The notes beneath the pieces were generated by a model. The model was not told the DNA's origin and made no database searches. It saw only the letters and a list, made by a program, of their open reading frames with translations. 64,000 bases of DNA from Eubacterium sp. MSJ-33 (lineage in GTDB: Bacteria > Bacillota > Clostridia > Lachnospirales > Lachnospiraceae). Location: assembly GCF_022174665.1 (NCBI RefSeq), contig NZ_CP076562.1:374001-438000 (forward strand), in the 5' to 3' direction. Below, in pieces: positions 34,660 to 45,581 of this stretch (its first letter is position 1; every line of letters starts with the position of its first letter). A program made the translations under genes and the position numbers.

Positions 34660-34700
34660 AAATAAGCAGCGAGACTGCTTGAAGGCAGAGCTGCTTATTT
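34660..34700 (+). terminator. Branched hairpin downstream of the small protein gene
   Basis: AAATAAGCAGC (34660-34670) pairs perfectly with GCTGCTTATTT (34690-34700); the loop holds a second small stem CTGC/GCAG. It is A/T-rich at the base but has no long T run, so termination efficiency is uncertain. Confidence 0.6.
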
Positions 34701-34751
34701 ATTTGCCGGATAAATCGTTATTATTCTAATGAAAGTGAAAGGAAAAACAAG

Positions 34752-35267
34752 ATGAAGAAAAATATAGTATTGATCGGTATGCCGGGAAGCGGAAAAAGCA
34801 CGATCGGCGTACTGCTTGCCAAAGCAATCAATTATCATTTTATTGATGGAGACCTGTTGATCCAGAGACAGGAAGGAAAAACATTGGTTGATATTATCAA
34901 TGAGAAAGGCATCGATGAATTTTTATCTATAGAAAATCAGGTATTGCGGGATATCAACACGGAAGCATCTGTCATTGCAACCGGCGGAAGTGCGATTTTC
35001 TCGGAAGAGGCTATGAATCATTTAGGTAAGCAGGGGTTGATCGTATATCTTGATGTAAGCTGCGAGGAGATCATCCGGCGTGTCAACAATATTTCAACAC
35101 GTGGTATCGCGATGAAGCCGGGAAAGACACTGGCAGATCTGTATGCAGAGCGCAAACCATATTATGAGAAATATGCGCAGCTCACAATTCCTTGCGATGG
35201 AAAGACAATGGAAGAGTGTGTACAGGCGATTAAGGTGATGGTGGATAATCCGGTGCATGCATGTTAG
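34752..35267 (+). CDS. aroK: Shikimate kinase
   Basis: 171 residues. ATP-dependent 3-phosphorylation of shikimate for aromatic amino acids. P-loop GMPGSGKSTIG (about 8-18), FIDGDLLIQRQEG (Asp of the D-x-D/E site), FLSIENQVLRDI and ATGGSAIFS binding shikimate; lid region near RGIAMKPGKTLADL has lost some usual arginines but keeps the R-x(3,4)-Y pattern (ERKPYYEKYA). Confidence 0.92.
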   Translation: MKKNIVLIGMPGSGKSTIGVLLAKAINYHFIDGDLLIQRQEGKTLVDIINEKGIDEFLSIENQVLRDINTEASVIATGGSAIFSEEAMNHLGKQGLIVYLDVSCEEIIRRVNNISTRGIAMKPGKTLADLYAERKPYYEKYAQLTIPCDGKTMEECVQAIKVMVDNPVHAC

Positions 35268-35296
35268 TACATACACATAAAAAAAACATTTCGGGA

Positions 35297-35327
35297 AATA
35301 CTACTTCGGAAAGGAGTAGTATTTTTT
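35297..35327 (+). terminator. Terminator-like hairpin containing the gpr ribosome site
   Basis: AATACTACTTC (35297-35307) pairs with GGAGTAGTATT (35313-35323, one wobble) around GGAAA, followed by T to 35327; the gpr ATG is the next base. The AGGAG of gpr lies in the right arm, so the fold would both end aroK transcripts and hide the gpr ribosome site. Confidence 0.7.
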
Positions 35328-36215
35328 ATGCTTGAAAATTATGTGAGAACCGACCTTGCGTTGGAATTAAAAGATGATATTTCTGAGAAAAATGATATTG
35401 CAGGTGTCAGTGTGCAGACATATGAAGATACAGAGTATAATCTGATCAAAACACATATTCGCGTTTTGAATCAGGAAGGTGCAAAACGATTAGGAAAACC
35501 GATTGGTAATTATATTACGTTGGAGAGCAATCGGTTGAGTTCGGATGATGAAGATATTCATATGCCATGCGTACTCGCATTGCATGAGGTATTACGGGAA
35601 TTGCTGAAGGGAGCAAAACGTGTTTTTGTGATTGGGCTAGGAAATCGGAATATTACACCGGATGCACTTGGACCAAGTGTTGTGGATCATTTATATATTA
35701 CGAGACATCTGTTACGGGAAGGTGTTGTTTATAATTCTATGGAGATTTCTGCACTTTGCCCTGGGGTAATGGCACAGACAGGAATTGAAACAAGCACGAT
35801 CATACAATCACTATGCAGTGAAGTGGATCCGGATGTGGTGATATGTATTGATGCGCTAGCAGCACGGGAAGCGGAACGATTGAATACAACGATACAGGTA
35901 TGCGATACCGGAATCACACCGGGGGCAGGAGTTGGAAATCGTCGGTTATCGTTAAATGAAGAGACTTTGGGAGTTCCGGTTGTTGCAATCGGTGTGCCAA
36001 CAGTTATTTCCATGCCGGCTATGATCAGCCATGCAGTCGAGGGATTGTTAGAAAAACTACCATTATCCGTACTTCGTCAGTACGAAAAAGAAATAGGGGA
36101 GTTTGTTCAGACACCGGCGGTATCATCCATGTTTGTGACTCCGAAAAATATTGATGAATTAATTAGGCGTGTCAGCTATACGATCTCAGAGGCAATCAAC
36201 CGGTTTCTAACATAA
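35328..36215 (+). CDS. gpr: Germination protease GPR (spore endopeptidase)
   Basis: 295 residues. Degrades small acid-soluble spore proteins at germination. N-terminal VRTDLALE is the propeptide/cleavage region; RVFVIGLGNRNITPDALGP (about 97-115), CIDALAAREAERLNTTIQVC and TGITPGAGVGNRR (about 193-205) are family signatures. It precedes spoIIP and lepA, the conserved order in spore formers. Its ATG directly follows a terminator-like hairpin, so expression may depend on a forespore promoter or on unfolding of that hairpin. Confidence 0.95.
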   Translation: MLENYVRTDLALELKDDISEKNDIAGVSVQTYEDTEYNLIKTHIRVLNQEGAKRLGKPIGNYITLESNRLSSDDEDIHMPCVLALHEVLRELLKGAKRVFVIGLGNRNITPDALGPSVVDHLYITRHLLREGVVYNSMEISALCPGVMAQTGIETSTIIQSLCSEVDPDVVICIDALAAREAERLNTTIQVCDTGITPGAGVGNRRLSLNEETLGVPVVAIGVPTVISMPAMISHAVEGLLEKLPLSVLRQYEKEIGEFVQTPAVSSMFVTPKNIDELIRRVSYTISEAINRFLT

Positions 36216-36218
36216 TAC

Positions 36219-37406
36219 ATGTATCTGTGCATATATTATGGTATGGAGAAAAAGTATATAAAAATTGGATTAATCAGCATCATCATTTTGTCTGGGATAG
36301 GAATATGGCTTGGAAGACAGGACAATGCTGTTTCAGCACAGGTGAAGCATCTTCTGAAAGAAGGAGTAGTTCCATCGCTTTATTCGGGAAATACAGATCC
36401 GAATCTGCAGACAGCCTTTTTTCCTGTGCTTACAAACATTATGGATGAGTCAGAGGATGCATCCTGGGACAGAGTTGCAATCGCGGCACCGGTTGATACA
36501 AGTGATGTATTTTCGGATGAGAGTTCCCAGGCAAGTGCGGAAGAGGTCATTGAAGATCAGAATCCTGCTACTTCATCCGATGCAATTATGGAAACGATTA
36601 ACACAGAACCATTATCGGTTCCGCATGCAATTACATATTCTATGGAACAGCTACAAAATTTTAATTTTCTTGTGCAGAATTGCTATATAATTGATAGTTC
36701 AACGAATGTCGCTGCAGAGGAGTTATCGGCGGATTCACTGTTAAAAGAGGATTTTCATATCGATACTTCATCCGGTGACTATAAAGTATTGATTTATCAT
36801 ACCCATGGAAGTGAGGCCTTTTCGGACAGCCGTCCCGGAGTGACGGAGGACACTGTCATTGGTGTCGGGGATGAGCTGACGCGGATTTTGGAGGATGATT
36901 ATGGAATTCCGGTGTATCATGATCGTACGGTGTATGATGTTGTCGACGGTGTGGAAGACCGCAGCCAGGCATATGATTATGCAAGTGATGGGATTGACGC
37001 TATTTTGGAACAGTATCCGTCCATAGAGGTTGTACTGGATATTCACAGAGATGGTGTGCGGGATGAGGTTCGGCTGGTGCGTGAAATTGATGGACTTCCA
37101 ACGGCACAGATTATGTTTTTAAATGGTATGAGTCGTACAAATGAAAATGGAGAGATTGACTATCTATATAATCCATATCGACAAGACAATCTGGCTTTTA
37201 GTCTGCAGATGCATCTGGCTGGCAAGGCAATGTATGGGGATTTGATGCGGCGCATTTATGTACGTGGGTATTGCTTTAATTTAGATAAGAAAGCGCGTTC
37301 ATCGTTGATTGAAGTCGGAGCACAGACAAATACTGTTGCGGAAGCAAAAAATGCAATGGTTCCTCTTGGTGCAATTCTCTATAAAGTACTGATTGCACAA
37401 GAGTAG
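36219..37406 (+). CDS. spoIIP: Stage II sporulation protein P
   Basis: 395 residues from ATG 36219; ATG 36243 (MEKKYIKIGLISIIILSGIG) is also possible and no clear ribosome site decides. One N-terminal membrane anchor, an acidic Ser/Asp-rich linker, then the amidase/endopeptidase domain with LIYHTHGSEAFSD (about 191-203), VLDIHRDGVRDE and a C-terminal LIEVGAQTNTVAEAKNA. It degrades peptidoglycan during engulfment, with SpoIID and SpoIIM. 3 bp after gpr. Confidence 0.94.
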   Translation: MYLCIYYGMEKKYIKIGLISIIILSGIGIWLGRQDNAVSAQVKHLLKEGVVPSLYSGNTDPNLQTAFFPVLTNIMDESEDASWDRVAIAAPVDTSDVFSDESSQASAEEVIEDQNPATSSDAIMETINTEPLSVPHAITYSMEQLQNFNFLVQNCYIIDSSTNVAAEELSADSLLKEDFHIDTSSGDYKVLIYHTHGSEAFSDSRPGVTEDTVIGVGDELTRILEDDYGIPVYHDRTVYDVVDGVEDRSQAYDYASDGIDAILEQYPSIEVVLDIHRDGVRDEVRLVREIDGLPTAQIMFLNGMSRTNENGEIDYLYNPYRQDNLAFSLQMHLAGKAMYGDLMRRIYVRGYCFNLDKKARSSLIEVGAQTNTVAEAKNAMVPLGAILYKVLIAQE

Positions 37407-37499
37407 GAAAGTGTGGTATACTTTTGACAATTAAGAGCATACAGTTCATCGCACTTTTCCGGATGAACAAAAATCGGAAATTATGAGGTTATAAAGTAT

Positions 37500-39314
37500 A
37501 TGGCACATTTGGATAAAAGTAAAATACGAAATTTCTGTATTATTGCACATATTGATCATGGTAAATCGACACTGGCTGACCGGATTATTGAAAAAACCGG
37601 ACTTTTGACGAGTCGTGAGATGCAGAATCAGGTGTTGGACAACATGGATCTTGAGCGGGAACGTGGAATTACGATCAAGGCACAGTCAGTGCGTATTGTC
37701 TACAAAGCAGAAGATGGAGAAGAATATATCTTCAATCTGATTGACACACCGGGACACGTGGATTTTAATTATGAAGTATCCCGGAGTCTGGCAGCCTGCG
37801 AGGGCGCCATCCTGATTGTTGATGCGGCACAGGGAATTGAAGCACAGACACTGGCAAACTGTTATCTGGCGGTCGATCACAACCTGGAGATCATGCCGGT
37901 TATCAATAAGATTGATCTGCCATCCGCAGATCCGGACCGCGTTGTAGCGGAAATCGAGGATGTAATCGGAATTGAGGCACACGATGCTCCGCGTATTTCT
38001 GCCAAAAATGGTACGAATATAGAGGAGGTATTGGAACAGATTGTGACAAAGATTCCGGCACCGGAAGGTGATGCAGATGCACCTTTAAAGGCACTGATTT
38101 TTGACAGCTTATATGATGCTTATAAGGGCGTTATAATTTTCTGTCGTGTGTTTGACGGTACCGTGAAAAAGGGAACGAATATCCGTATGATGGCAACCGA
38201 TGCGGAGGCAGAGGTTGTACAGGTCGGAATTTTTGGAGCCGGACAGTTTATTCCATGTGATGAGCTTTCTGCCGGTATGGTTGGTTATATTACAGCCAGC
38301 CTGAAAAATGTAAAAGATACCACCGTTGGCGATACCGTTACCGATGCGGACAATCCATGTACAGAGGCACTTCCGGGCTACAAAAAGGTAAATCCGATGG
38401 TTTACTGTGGATTGTATCCGGCGGATGGAGCGAAATATCCGGATTTAAGAGATGCTTTAGAAAAATTACAGTTAAATGATGCATCCTTAAGCTATGAGCC
38501 GGAAACTTCCATCGCACTTGGTTTTGGTTTCCGTTGTGGATTCCTTGGACTGTTGCATTTGGAGATCATTCAGGAGCGTCTGGAACGTGAATACAATCTG
38601 GATTTAGTGACGACAGCACCGGGCGTTATCTACCGTGTGCATAAGACGGATGGTGAGGTGATGGAGCTTACAAATCCATCAAACCTGCCGGATCCTTCTA
38701 CGATTGAATATATGGAGGAACCGTTTGTCAGTGCAGAGATCATGGTTACGACGGAATATGTTGGTGCAATCATGCAGCTTTGTCAGGAACGCCGCGGTGT
38801 TTACAAGAGTATGGAATATATGGAGACGACACGTGCGCTCTTAAAATATGATCTGCCGTTGAATGAAATCATCTATGATTTCTTTGATGCGTTAAAATCA
38901 AGATCGAGAGGATACGCATCGTTTGACTATGAGATGAAGGGGTATGTCCGTTCGGATCTTGTCAAGCTGGATATCCTGATCAATAAAGAAGAGGTGGATG
39001 CGCTTTCCTTTATCCTGCACAAGGATACAGCTTATGAACGAGGCAGAAAGATGTGTGAGAAGCTAAAGGAGGAGATTCCAAGACAGCTCTTTGAGATTCC
39101 GATTCAGGCAGCCATCGGTTCTAAGGTTATTGCCAGAGAGACCGTTAAGGCGATGCGTAAAGATGTGCTTGCAAAATGCTATGGCGGTGATATTTCACGT
39201 AAGAGAAAGCTCTTGGAGAAGCAGAAGGAAGGAAAGAAGCGTATGCGTCAGGTCGGAAATGTAGAAATTCCGCAGAAGGCGTTTATGAGTGTACTGAAGT
39301 TAGATGAGGAGTAG
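37500..39314 (+). CDS. lepA: Elongation factor 4
   Basis: 604 residues, full length. Ribosome-associated GTPase. [15 protein letters not shown] (P-loop), [34 protein letters not shown], and the LepA-specific C-terminal domain with [24 protein letters not shown] ribosome site 11 nt before the ATG. The neighbour hemW begins 8 bp after the stop, the usual Firmicutes pair. Confidence 0.97.
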   Translation: MAHLDKSKIRNFCIIAHIDHGKSTLADRIIEKTGLLTSREMQNQVLDNMDLERERGITIKAQSVRIVYKAEDGEEYIFNLIDTPGHVDFNYEVSRSLAACEGAILIVDAAQGIEAQTLANCYLAVDHNLEIMPVINKIDLPSADPDRVVAEIEDVIGIEAHDAPRISAKNGTNIEEVLEQIVTKIPAPEGDADAPLKALIFDSLYDAYKGVIIFCRVFDGTVKKGTNIRMMATDAEAEVVQVGIFGAGQFIPCDELSAGMVGYITASLKNVKDTTVGDTVTDADNPCTEALPGYKKVNPMVYCGLYPADGAKYPDLRDALEKLQLNDASLSYEPETSIALGFGFRCGFLGLLHLEIIQERLEREYNLDLVTTAPGVIYRVHKTDGEVMELTNPSNLPDPSTIEYMEEPFVSAEIMVTTEYVGAIMQLCQERRGVYKSMEYMETTRALLKYDLPLNEIIYDFFDALKSRSRGYASFDYEMKGYVRSDLVKLDILINKEEVDALSFILHKDTAYERGRKMCEKLKEEIPRQLFEIPIQAAIGSKVIARETVKAMRKDVLAKCYGGDISRKRKLLEKQKEGKKRMRQVGNVEIPQKAFMSVLKLDEE

Positions 39315-39322
39315 GATAACGA

Positions 39323-40522
39323 ATGAAAAAATATGTGAGCTTATACGTTCATATACCATTTTGTGTTGTTAAATGTAAATATTGTGATTTCCTGTCATTT
39401 GACGGGGAAAGTTATGGTACGATGCTTCGTTATGTAGATTGTCTCTGTCAGGAGATTAAGATGTATGCACCGATTGTAGCGGATTATAGTGTGCGCAGCA
39501 TCTTTATCGGTGGCGGAACACCATCTTTGCTGGACGAATCGCTGATTACTAATATTATGGCTTTTATTCGCCGATATTTCCATGTCGAGAAGAATGCCGA
39601 AGTGACGATTGAGGCGAATCCCGGAACGCTTCGCCATCAGAAGTTAAATGGCTATAAAGCTGCAGGCATTAACCGGATCAGTATTGGGTTACAGTCCTGT
39701 GATGATGATATGTTAAAGAAGTTGGGACGAATCCATAATTTTGATCAGTTTGTGGCAAGCTACAATGCGGCAAGACGTGCTGGGTTTCAGAATATTAATA
39801 TCGATATTATGTCCGGACTTCCGGGGCAGACAATCCATACTTATGTTGATACATTGTCACGTGTGATTGAATTTGGACCTGAACATATATCTGCATATTC
39901 TCTGAGCATTGAAGAGGGAACTCCGTTTGCAAGGGATCCGCAGATTTTAAATGAGCTTCCGCCGGAGATGGTGGATCGGAGGATGTATGAAATTACGAAG
40001 CAACTTTTAGCGGCACATGGGTATGATCGTTACGAATTTTCGAATTATGCAAAACCGGGGTATGAATGCAAGCATAATATGGTATATTGGACCGGTGGGG
40101 AATATATAGGTTTTGGTATTGGTGCATCTTCCTATTTCCAGGGAAAACGATTCAACAATATGCGGGATATCTTCAAATACATTGAATTGATGGAGAATCT
40201 ATCAGATAAATTTGTGGAAATGGATAATATGGAACTTTTGTATAATGACACAACCCGGAATTTACGGGAAAAGGTAACGAATATCTACATAGATGCCCGT
40301 ATGGAAGAGTTTATGTTTCTTGGACTTCGGATGACTTGCGGAGTGAGTAGGGAGGATTTCAAGGAACGGTTTAATAAAGACATTTATGAGGTATATGGAA
40401 GTGTGCTGAACAAATATATTAGTGAAGGATTTATGGCAACTGCGGGAGACCGTATTTTCCTGACTGATGCAGGTATTGATGTAAGTAATGTAATTCTGGC
40501 GGATTTCCTGCTTGATTCTTAA
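39323..40522 (+). CDS. hemW: HemW, radical SAM haem chaperone family
   Basis: 399 residues. Radical SAM cluster motif CVVKCKYC at Cys14, 18 and 21, then FIGGGTPSLL, TIEANPGT and INRISIGLQSCDD; C-terminal HemN-like domain. Because it has CxxxCxxC plus short length and no extra N-terminal segment, HemW is preferred over the coproporphyrinogen oxidase HemN. hrcA, commonly next, is not here; a terminator ends the unit. Confidence 0.93.
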   Translation: MKKYVSLYVHIPFCVVKCKYCDFLSFDGESYGTMLRYVDCLCQEIKMYAPIVADYSVRSIFIGGGTPSLLDESLITNIMAFIRRYFHVEKNAEVTIEANPGTLRHQKLNGYKAAGINRISIGLQSCDDDMLKKLGRIHNFDQFVASYNAARRAGFQNINIDIMSGLPGQTIHTYVDTLSRVIEFGPEHISAYSLSIEEGTPFARDPQILNELPPEMVDRRMYEITKQLLAAHGYDRYEFSNYAKPGYECKHNMVYWTGGEYIGFGIGASSYFQGKRFNNMRDIFKYIELMENLSDKFVEMDNMELLYNDTTRNLREKVTNIYIDARMEEFMFLGLRMTCGVSREDFKERFNKDIYEVYGSVLNKYISEGFMATAGDRIFLTDAGIDVSNVILADFLLDS

Positions 40523-40576
40523 ATGAATCGGGAAGATTGGATTACTTTTCCTTTGGAAGGTTTATTTACATAGCAT

Positions 40577-40619
40577 AAAAAAGAAACGATTTTCAAAATA
40601 TGAAAATCGTTTCTTTTTT
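40577..40619. terminator. Bidirectional terminator, perfect 18-bp stem
   Basis: AAAAAAGAAACGATTTTC pairs with GAAAATCGTTTCTTTTTT around 7 nt. It serves hemW and the convergent activase gene. Confidence 0.95.
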
Positions 40620-40625
40620 AATTTT

Positions 40626-43600
40626 TTAATTCTTTTTGTTTTCTTCTTCCATGTTTTTTCTGGCTGTTGCAAACATGAGCTTGATACGGTTTACCTGATT
40701 GACTTCGGAAGCACCCGGATCGTAATCGATAGCAACGATGTTGGCATCCGGATATGCATGACGCAGGGATTTGATAACACCCTTACCAACAATATGGTTT
40801 GGCAGACAGGCAAATGGCTGACAGCATACGATGTTGCTGGCGCCGCTATGGATTAGTTCAACCATTTCTCCGGTCAGGAACCAGCCTTCACCGGTCTGGT
40901 TACCGATGGAGACAATCGGGCGTGCATATTCTGCCAAAGTCTTGATATGCACAGGTGGATGGAATCGTTTACTCTTCTTTAATGCACTGACTACCGGGTG
41001 GCGCAGTGCTTCAAGTGCAGCGATACCAAGGTTACCGTTTCTTGCAGATTTCTTAGTCTTTCCAAGATATTCATATTTGTAATTGTTGTTGTAGAAGCAG
41101 TACTGGAAGAAGTCCAGCAGATCCGGCATAACCGCTTCTGCACCTTCTGCTTCCAGAAGATCTACTAAGTGGTTGTTGGCAGATGGGAGGAACTTAACAA
41201 GAATCTCGCCAACGATACCAACACGCGGTTTCTTTATATTTTCATTCAAAGGCACGTTGTCGAAGTCTTTGACGATATCATGTACCAGTTTACTGAATCC
41301 GCGACCGCCATTTTCCATGCAACGGATGGCTGCATGTTCCCATTTGCGGTGCAACTTATTGACAGAACCCTTTACTTTCTCGTATGGACGAGTCTGGTAG
41401 ACAACGCGCATAAACAGATCGCCAATCGCAAGTGCCTGCATTGCACATTTGACCGTTTTCATATTCCATACGAAACCGGAGTTGTTCTCAAAGCCCTGTA
41501 CGGAGAGGGCAATAACCGGAATCTGTGGATAGCCGGCCTTGGCAAGTGCACGACGGATAAAGCCAACGTAGTTTGTTGCACGGCAGCCACCACCGGTCTG
41601 TGTCATAATAAGTGCCAGTTTATTGATGTCATATTTGCCGGAAGTGATGGCATGCATCATCTGACCTACAACGATCAAAGAAGGATAGCAGGCGTCGTTG
41701 TTTACATATTTTAAGCCGGTATCAATGACTTCTTTTGTTGCATCCGGAAGAATCTCAATATTTAATCCCATATGGCGCATCGCCGGAGCCAATACATTGA
41801 AATGAATTGGGGAGAGCTGTGGTACCAATACGGTATAATCCTTCATATCTGTTGTAAATTCGATACGGTTATAATTACTTGGCATCGGACATGGTGTAAA
41901 GTTATGTTTTCTTCTGACATTGACCGCGCTGATCAGGGAACGGATACGGATACGTGCCGCACCTAAGTTGCTGACTTCGTCAATCTTTAATACTGTGTAG
42001 ATCTTGCCGGAATTCGTCAGGATATCGTTGACACAGTCCGTTGTAACGGCATCCAGACCACAGCCAAAGGAATTTAACTGGATCAACTCCAGGTTCTTGC
42101 TCGATTTGACATAGTTTGCTGCCTTGTACAGACGGGAGTGGTACATCCACTGATCGGATACAATCAAAGGACGCTCCACCTCTGCAAGGTGTGCAACAGA
42201 GTCTTCTGTTAAAACAGCGATATCATAGGAGTTAATAAGCTCCGGAAGTCCGTGGTTGATCTCAGGATCCAGATGGTATGGACGACCGGCAAGTACAATA
42301 CCGAGTTTATCGGTCTTCTCCAGATAGGCGATTGTCTCTTCGCCTTTCTTCTGGATATCTGCTTTGACTGCATCTGCTTCTGTATAAGCAGCCTCAACTG
42401 CATCGTTTATTTCTTCCTTTGTGACATTTGTATATTTTGAGAATTCACGCAACAGACGTTCCTTTAGTGCCTCCTTGTTATCAAGGGCGAGGAATGGACG
42501 GATATAGGTGACATCCGGTGCAGAAACCTCTTCCATATTGTTCTTGATATTCTCTGCATAGCTTGTGACAATTGGGCAATTGTAGTGGTTGTTTGCATCC
42601 GGTGTCTCGTTGCGCTCATAAGGAATACAAGGATAGAAGATTGTCTTGATTCCCTGCTTCAACAGCCACATAACATGACCATGCGAGATCTTCGCCGGAT
42701 AACATTCCGACTCACTTGGGATAGACTCGATACCAAGGGTATAGATATCTCTTGATGACTTCGGAGAGAGTAGTACCCGGTAGCCGAGTTTCGTCAGGAA
42801 TGTAAACCAGAACGGATAGTTTTCGTACATGTTCAGGACACGTGGAATACCGATGACACCACGATAAGCTTCACTTTCGGTCAGCGGTTCATAAGAGAAC
42901 AACCGGTTGAATTTGTATTCAAATAAGTTCGGCATGTTGTGCTGGTTCTTCTTTAATCCAAGACCACGTTCACAACGGTTACCCGTGATGAACTGTCTTC
43001 CGCCTGTGAAACGGTTGATTGTAAGGAGACAGTTGTTCGTACATCCCTTACAACGCGCCATCTTTGTCTCGTAGGTGAGTGCTTCCATTGCTTCCTTGGA
43101 GAGCATGGTCGTCTGGTCCCCTTCCTCGTAACGGTCTCGGGCAATCAGCGCAGCACCGAAAGCACCCATGATACCGGCGATGTCCGGTCGGATTGCTTCC
43201 CTGCCGGAGATAAGCTCAAAGCTTCGAAGAACCGCATCGTTGTAGAAGGTTCCACCCTGTACAACGATATTCTTGCCAAGTGACTTCGGATCGGTCAGCT
43301 TGATTACCTTCAAAAGAGCGTTCTTAATAACGGAATAAGCAAGACCGGCAGAGATGTCAGCGACGCTTGCGCCTTCCTTCTGTGCCTGTTTTACTTTGGA
43401 ATTCATAAATACAGTACAACGGCTTCCGAGATCAATCGGGCTTTCTGCGAGAAGTGCGATCTTCGCGAAATCCTTCACATCATAATTTAACGATTTGGCA
43501 AATGTCTCGATGAAAGAGCCACAGCCGGAGGAACATGCTTCGTTCAGCATGACATTGTCGACGACTTCATTCTTGATCTTGATACATTTCATATCCTGAC

Positions 43601-44855
43601 CACCGATATCTAAGATACAGTCCACGTCCGGATCAAAGAATGCAGCGGCAGTGTAGTGGGCGATTGTTTCTACCTCACCATAGTCGAGCATGAGAGCAGA
43701 CTTAATTAAGGCTTCTCCATATCCGGTAGAGCAGCCGGCTACAATCTCCACGCCATCCGGGAGTTTTGTATAGATATCTTTCATGGCACGCAGGGTTGTC
43801 CGAAGAGGACTACCATCGTTGCTGCTGTAAAAATCATAGAGCAGACTGCCATCCTCGGCGACAAGTGCCACCTTGGTAGTTGTGGAACCGGCGTCGACAC
43901 CGAGGAAACATTTCCCCTTGTAGGTGGCAAGGTCGGAACGTAATACTTTATTTTTCTCCTGCTTTTTGATGAAAGCATCGTAGTCTTCCTGCGATGCAAA
44001 CAGCGGTGGAAGACGGTCTACATCCACAGCAATCTTAAGATCAGCAGTGAGCTTTCCACTGATCTCATCCAATGTATAGTGTGTTTCTTCCTTTGCCTGA
44101 AGTGCTGCACCGACAGCCGCGAACAGATGCGAATGTCCCGGTGCAATAATATGCTCCGGTGTCAGATTCAGTGTCCGTACGAACGCCTCCTTGAGCTGGT
44201 CGAGGAAGTGGAGAGGACCACCTAAAAATGCAACATTTCCTTTGATTGGCTTACCACAGGCAAGACCACTGATCGTCTGGTTGACAACCGCCTGAAAGAT
44301 AGAAGCTGCAAGGTTTGGCTTTGTTGCACCTTCGTTGATGAGTGGCTGGATATCAGTCTTTGCGAATACACCACAACGCGCGGCAATCGGATAGATCGTA
44401 TCATAATCCTTCGCGTATGTGTTCAGTCCGGAAGCATCTGTCTGAAGCAGGGAAGCCATCTGGTCGATAAAGGAACCAGTACCGCCGGCACATACACCGT
44501 TCATACGCTGTTCCACACCGTTTGTAAAATAAATGATCTTGGCATCCTCGCCGCCAAGTTCGATGGCAACATCCGTCTGTGGAGCATAGTCGGTCAGAGC
44601 CTCGGATACACAGACAACCTCTTGCTCAAACGGGATTCCGATGACCTGTGCCAATGCAAGTCCACCGGAACCGGTGATCGTAGGAGCAACATCAACATTT
44701 CCAAGCTCCTTGCTGGCATGTTCTACAAGCTCCTTTAAGGTCTCTTTGATATTTGCAAAGTGACGCTTGTATTCCGAAAATAATATGTTATGTTCTTCGT
44801 CAATCACAGCAACCTTGACTGTGGTCGAACCAATATCGATTCCTAATTTCTTCAT
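40626..44855 (-). CDS. Giant 2-hydroxyacyl-CoA dehydratase activase/reductase fusion
   Basis: 1409 residues. Two BcrAD/BadFG-type ATPase domains: first [27 protein letters not shown] and [13 protein letters not shown] (about 2-270); second [28 protein letters not shown] and [15 protein letters not shown] (about 315-585). Then a cysteine-bearing region ([14 protein letters not shown]) with DUF2229, and a C-terminal part resembling dehydratase subunits ([25 protein letters not shown]). Such activases use ATP hydrolysis to drive an electron from a 4Fe-4S cluster to a dehydratase. The large fused form is widespread in Clostridia, but its substrate is unknown. It stands alone here, with its own promoter. 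Confidence 0.9.
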   Translation of the reverse strand: MKKLGIDIGSTTVKVAVIDEEHNILFSEYKRHFANIKETLKELVEHASKELGNVDVAPTITGSGGLALAQVIGIPFEQEVVCVSEALTDYAPQTDVAIELGGEDAKIIYFTNGVEQRMNGVCAGGTGSFIDQMASLLQTDASGLNTYAKDYDTIYPIAARCGVFAKTDIQPLINEGATKPNLAASIFQAVVNQTISGLACGKPIKGNVAFLGGPLHFLDQLKEAFVRTLNLTPEHIIAPGHSHLFAAVGAALQAKEETHYTLDEISGKLTADLKIAVDVDRLPPLFASQEDYDAFIKKQEKNKVLRSDLATYKGKCFLGVDAGSTTTKVALVAEDGSLLYDFYSSNDGSPLRTTLRAMKDIYTKLPDGVEIVAGCSTGYGEALIKSALMLDYGEVETIAHYTAAAFFDPDVDCILDIGGQDMKCIKIKNEVVDNVMLNEACSSGCGSFIETFAKSLNYDVKDFAKIALLAESPIDLGSRCTVFMNSKVKQAQKEGASVADISAGLAYSVIKNALLKVIKLTDPKSLGKNIVVQGGTFYNDAVLRSFELISGREAIRPDIAGIMGAFGAALIARDRYEEGDQTTMLSKEAMEALTYETKMARCKGCTNNCLLTINRFTGGRQFITGNRCERGLGLKKNQHNMPNLFEYKFNRLFSYEPLTESEAYRGVIGIPRVLNMYENYPFWFTFLTKLGYRVLLSPKSSRDIYTLGIESIPSESECYPAKISHGHVMWLLKQGIKTIFYPCIPYERNETPDANNHYNCPIVTSYAENIKNNMEEVSAPDVTYIRPFLALDNKEALKERLLREFSKYTNVTKEEINDAVEAAYTEADAVKADIQKKGEETIAYLEKTDKLGIVLAGRPYHLDPEINHGLPELINSYDIAVLTEDSVAHLAEVERPLIVSDQWMYHSRLYKAANYVKSSKNLELIQLNSFGCGLDAVTTDCVNDILTNSGKIYTVLKIDEVSNLGAARIRIRSLISAVNVRRKHNFTPCPMPSNYNRIEFTTDMKDYTVLVPQLSPIHFNVLAPAMRHMGLNIEILPDATKEVIDTGLKYVNNDACYPSLIVVGQMMHAITSGKYDINKLALIMTQTGGGCRATNYVGFIRRALAKAGYPQIPVIALSVQGFENNSGFVWNMKTVKCAMQALAIGDLFMRVVYQTRPYEKVKGSVNKLHRKWEHAAIRCMENGGRGFSKLVHDIVKDFDNVPLNENIKKPRVGIVGEILVKFLPSANNHLVDLLEAEGAEAVMPDLLDFFQYCFYNNNYKYEYLGKTKKSARNGNLGIAALEALRHPVVSALKKSKRFHPPVHIKTLAEYARPIVSIGNQTGEGWFLTGEMVELIHSGASNIVCCQPFACLPNHIVGKGVIKSLRHAYPDANIVAIDYDPGASEVNQVNRIKLMFATARKNMEEENKKN

Positions 44856-44915
44856 TTAATAATTACCTCTTTTACTATTTCCCATTTCATATTTCTGTAT
44901 TTTTCGACATCTGAC

Positions 44916-44944
44916 ATTATATAGGAAAGAATCGTGAATTTCAA
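44916..44944 (-). promoter_or_regulatory. Promoter of the activase gene
   Basis: On the minus strand TTGAAA (44944-44939), 17-bp spacer, TATAAT (44921-44916), about 60 bp before the start codon. Confidence 0.75.
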
Positions 44945-44992
44945 CACAAAAATTATGAACATTTTTACCTATTAAGAATAGAATAATCAGAA

Positions 44993-45355
44993 ATGAGTAT
45001 GGAGATATGTGCGATGGAGCATGAATGTAAGGGAACCGTACACAAAGTTGTTGCAGGAGATACGTTATACAAATTATCAAAAATGTATGGTGTCCGCCTG
45101 ATTGATATCCTGAAAGAGAATCCATATGTCAATGTCTATAATCTGCAGCCAGGAGATGAAATCTGTATTCCAACAGAGGTGTATGAGGAAGAAGAGAGGC
45201 GTTATTATACGGCGAAGGTTGGAGAGACGCTTGGAAGCTTAGTCCGGGAATTTGATACGGATATTGCAGATTTGATGCAGTATAACCGGGAGCTTTACAA
45301 TCTGCGGGTGCCACTTGGAACAATCATCCGGATCCCGCCGGAGAAAGAAAAATAG
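44993..45355 (+). CDS. Double LysM domain protein
   Basis: 120 residues. Two LysM modules: VVAGDTLYKLSKMYGVRLID...LQPGDEICIP (about 19-62) and AKVGETLGSLVREFDTDIAD...VPLGTIIRIP (about 73-116). They bind N-acetylglucosamine polymers. No signal peptide is visible, so it may act inside the spore or cross by another route. Divergent from the activase; a terminator follows. Confidence 0.85.
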   Translation: MSMEICAMEHECKGTVHKVVAGDTLYKLSKMYGVRLIDILKENPYVNVYNLQPGDEICIPTEVYEEEERRYYTAKVGETLGSLVREFDTDIADLMQYNRELYNLRVPLGTIIRIPPEKEK

Positions 45356-45400
45356 CTTTGTGTCTGGATCAATGAAAATTACATTGATCTGTGAAAGAAA

Positions 45401-45449
45401 AAGTAATTGCTACAGACGGAGAATCCGTGCGTGGCGATTGCTTTTTTTG
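45401..45449 (+). terminator. Terminator after the LysM gene
   Basis: AAGTAATTGCTAC pairs with GTGGCGATTGCTT with three G-T wobbles; an inner CGGA/TCCG stem lies in the loop; seven T follow. Confidence 0.75.
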
Positions 45450-45466
45450 TGTGAATAAGGTATAAT
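45438..45466 (+). promoter_or_regulatory. Promoter overlapping the LysM terminator
   Basis: TTGCTT (45438-45443), 17-bp spacer, TATAAT (45461-45466). Gives a leader of about 110 nt for the rhomboid-like gene. Confidence 0.6.
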
Positions 45467-45581
45467 AAACAACGCTAATGCGTGCATATGTCAGTCTTTG
45501 AATGTATGATGCAGTTATGTATCTGTATGCACAGCATGGTAGTATAACAGATATGAAGAGTGAAAGTGAGGAAAATCAGAT

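Noticed and set aside
37444..37467. GTTCATC/GATGAAC hairpin before lepA
   Set aside because: Short stem without a T tract; no clear terminator or riboswitch role.
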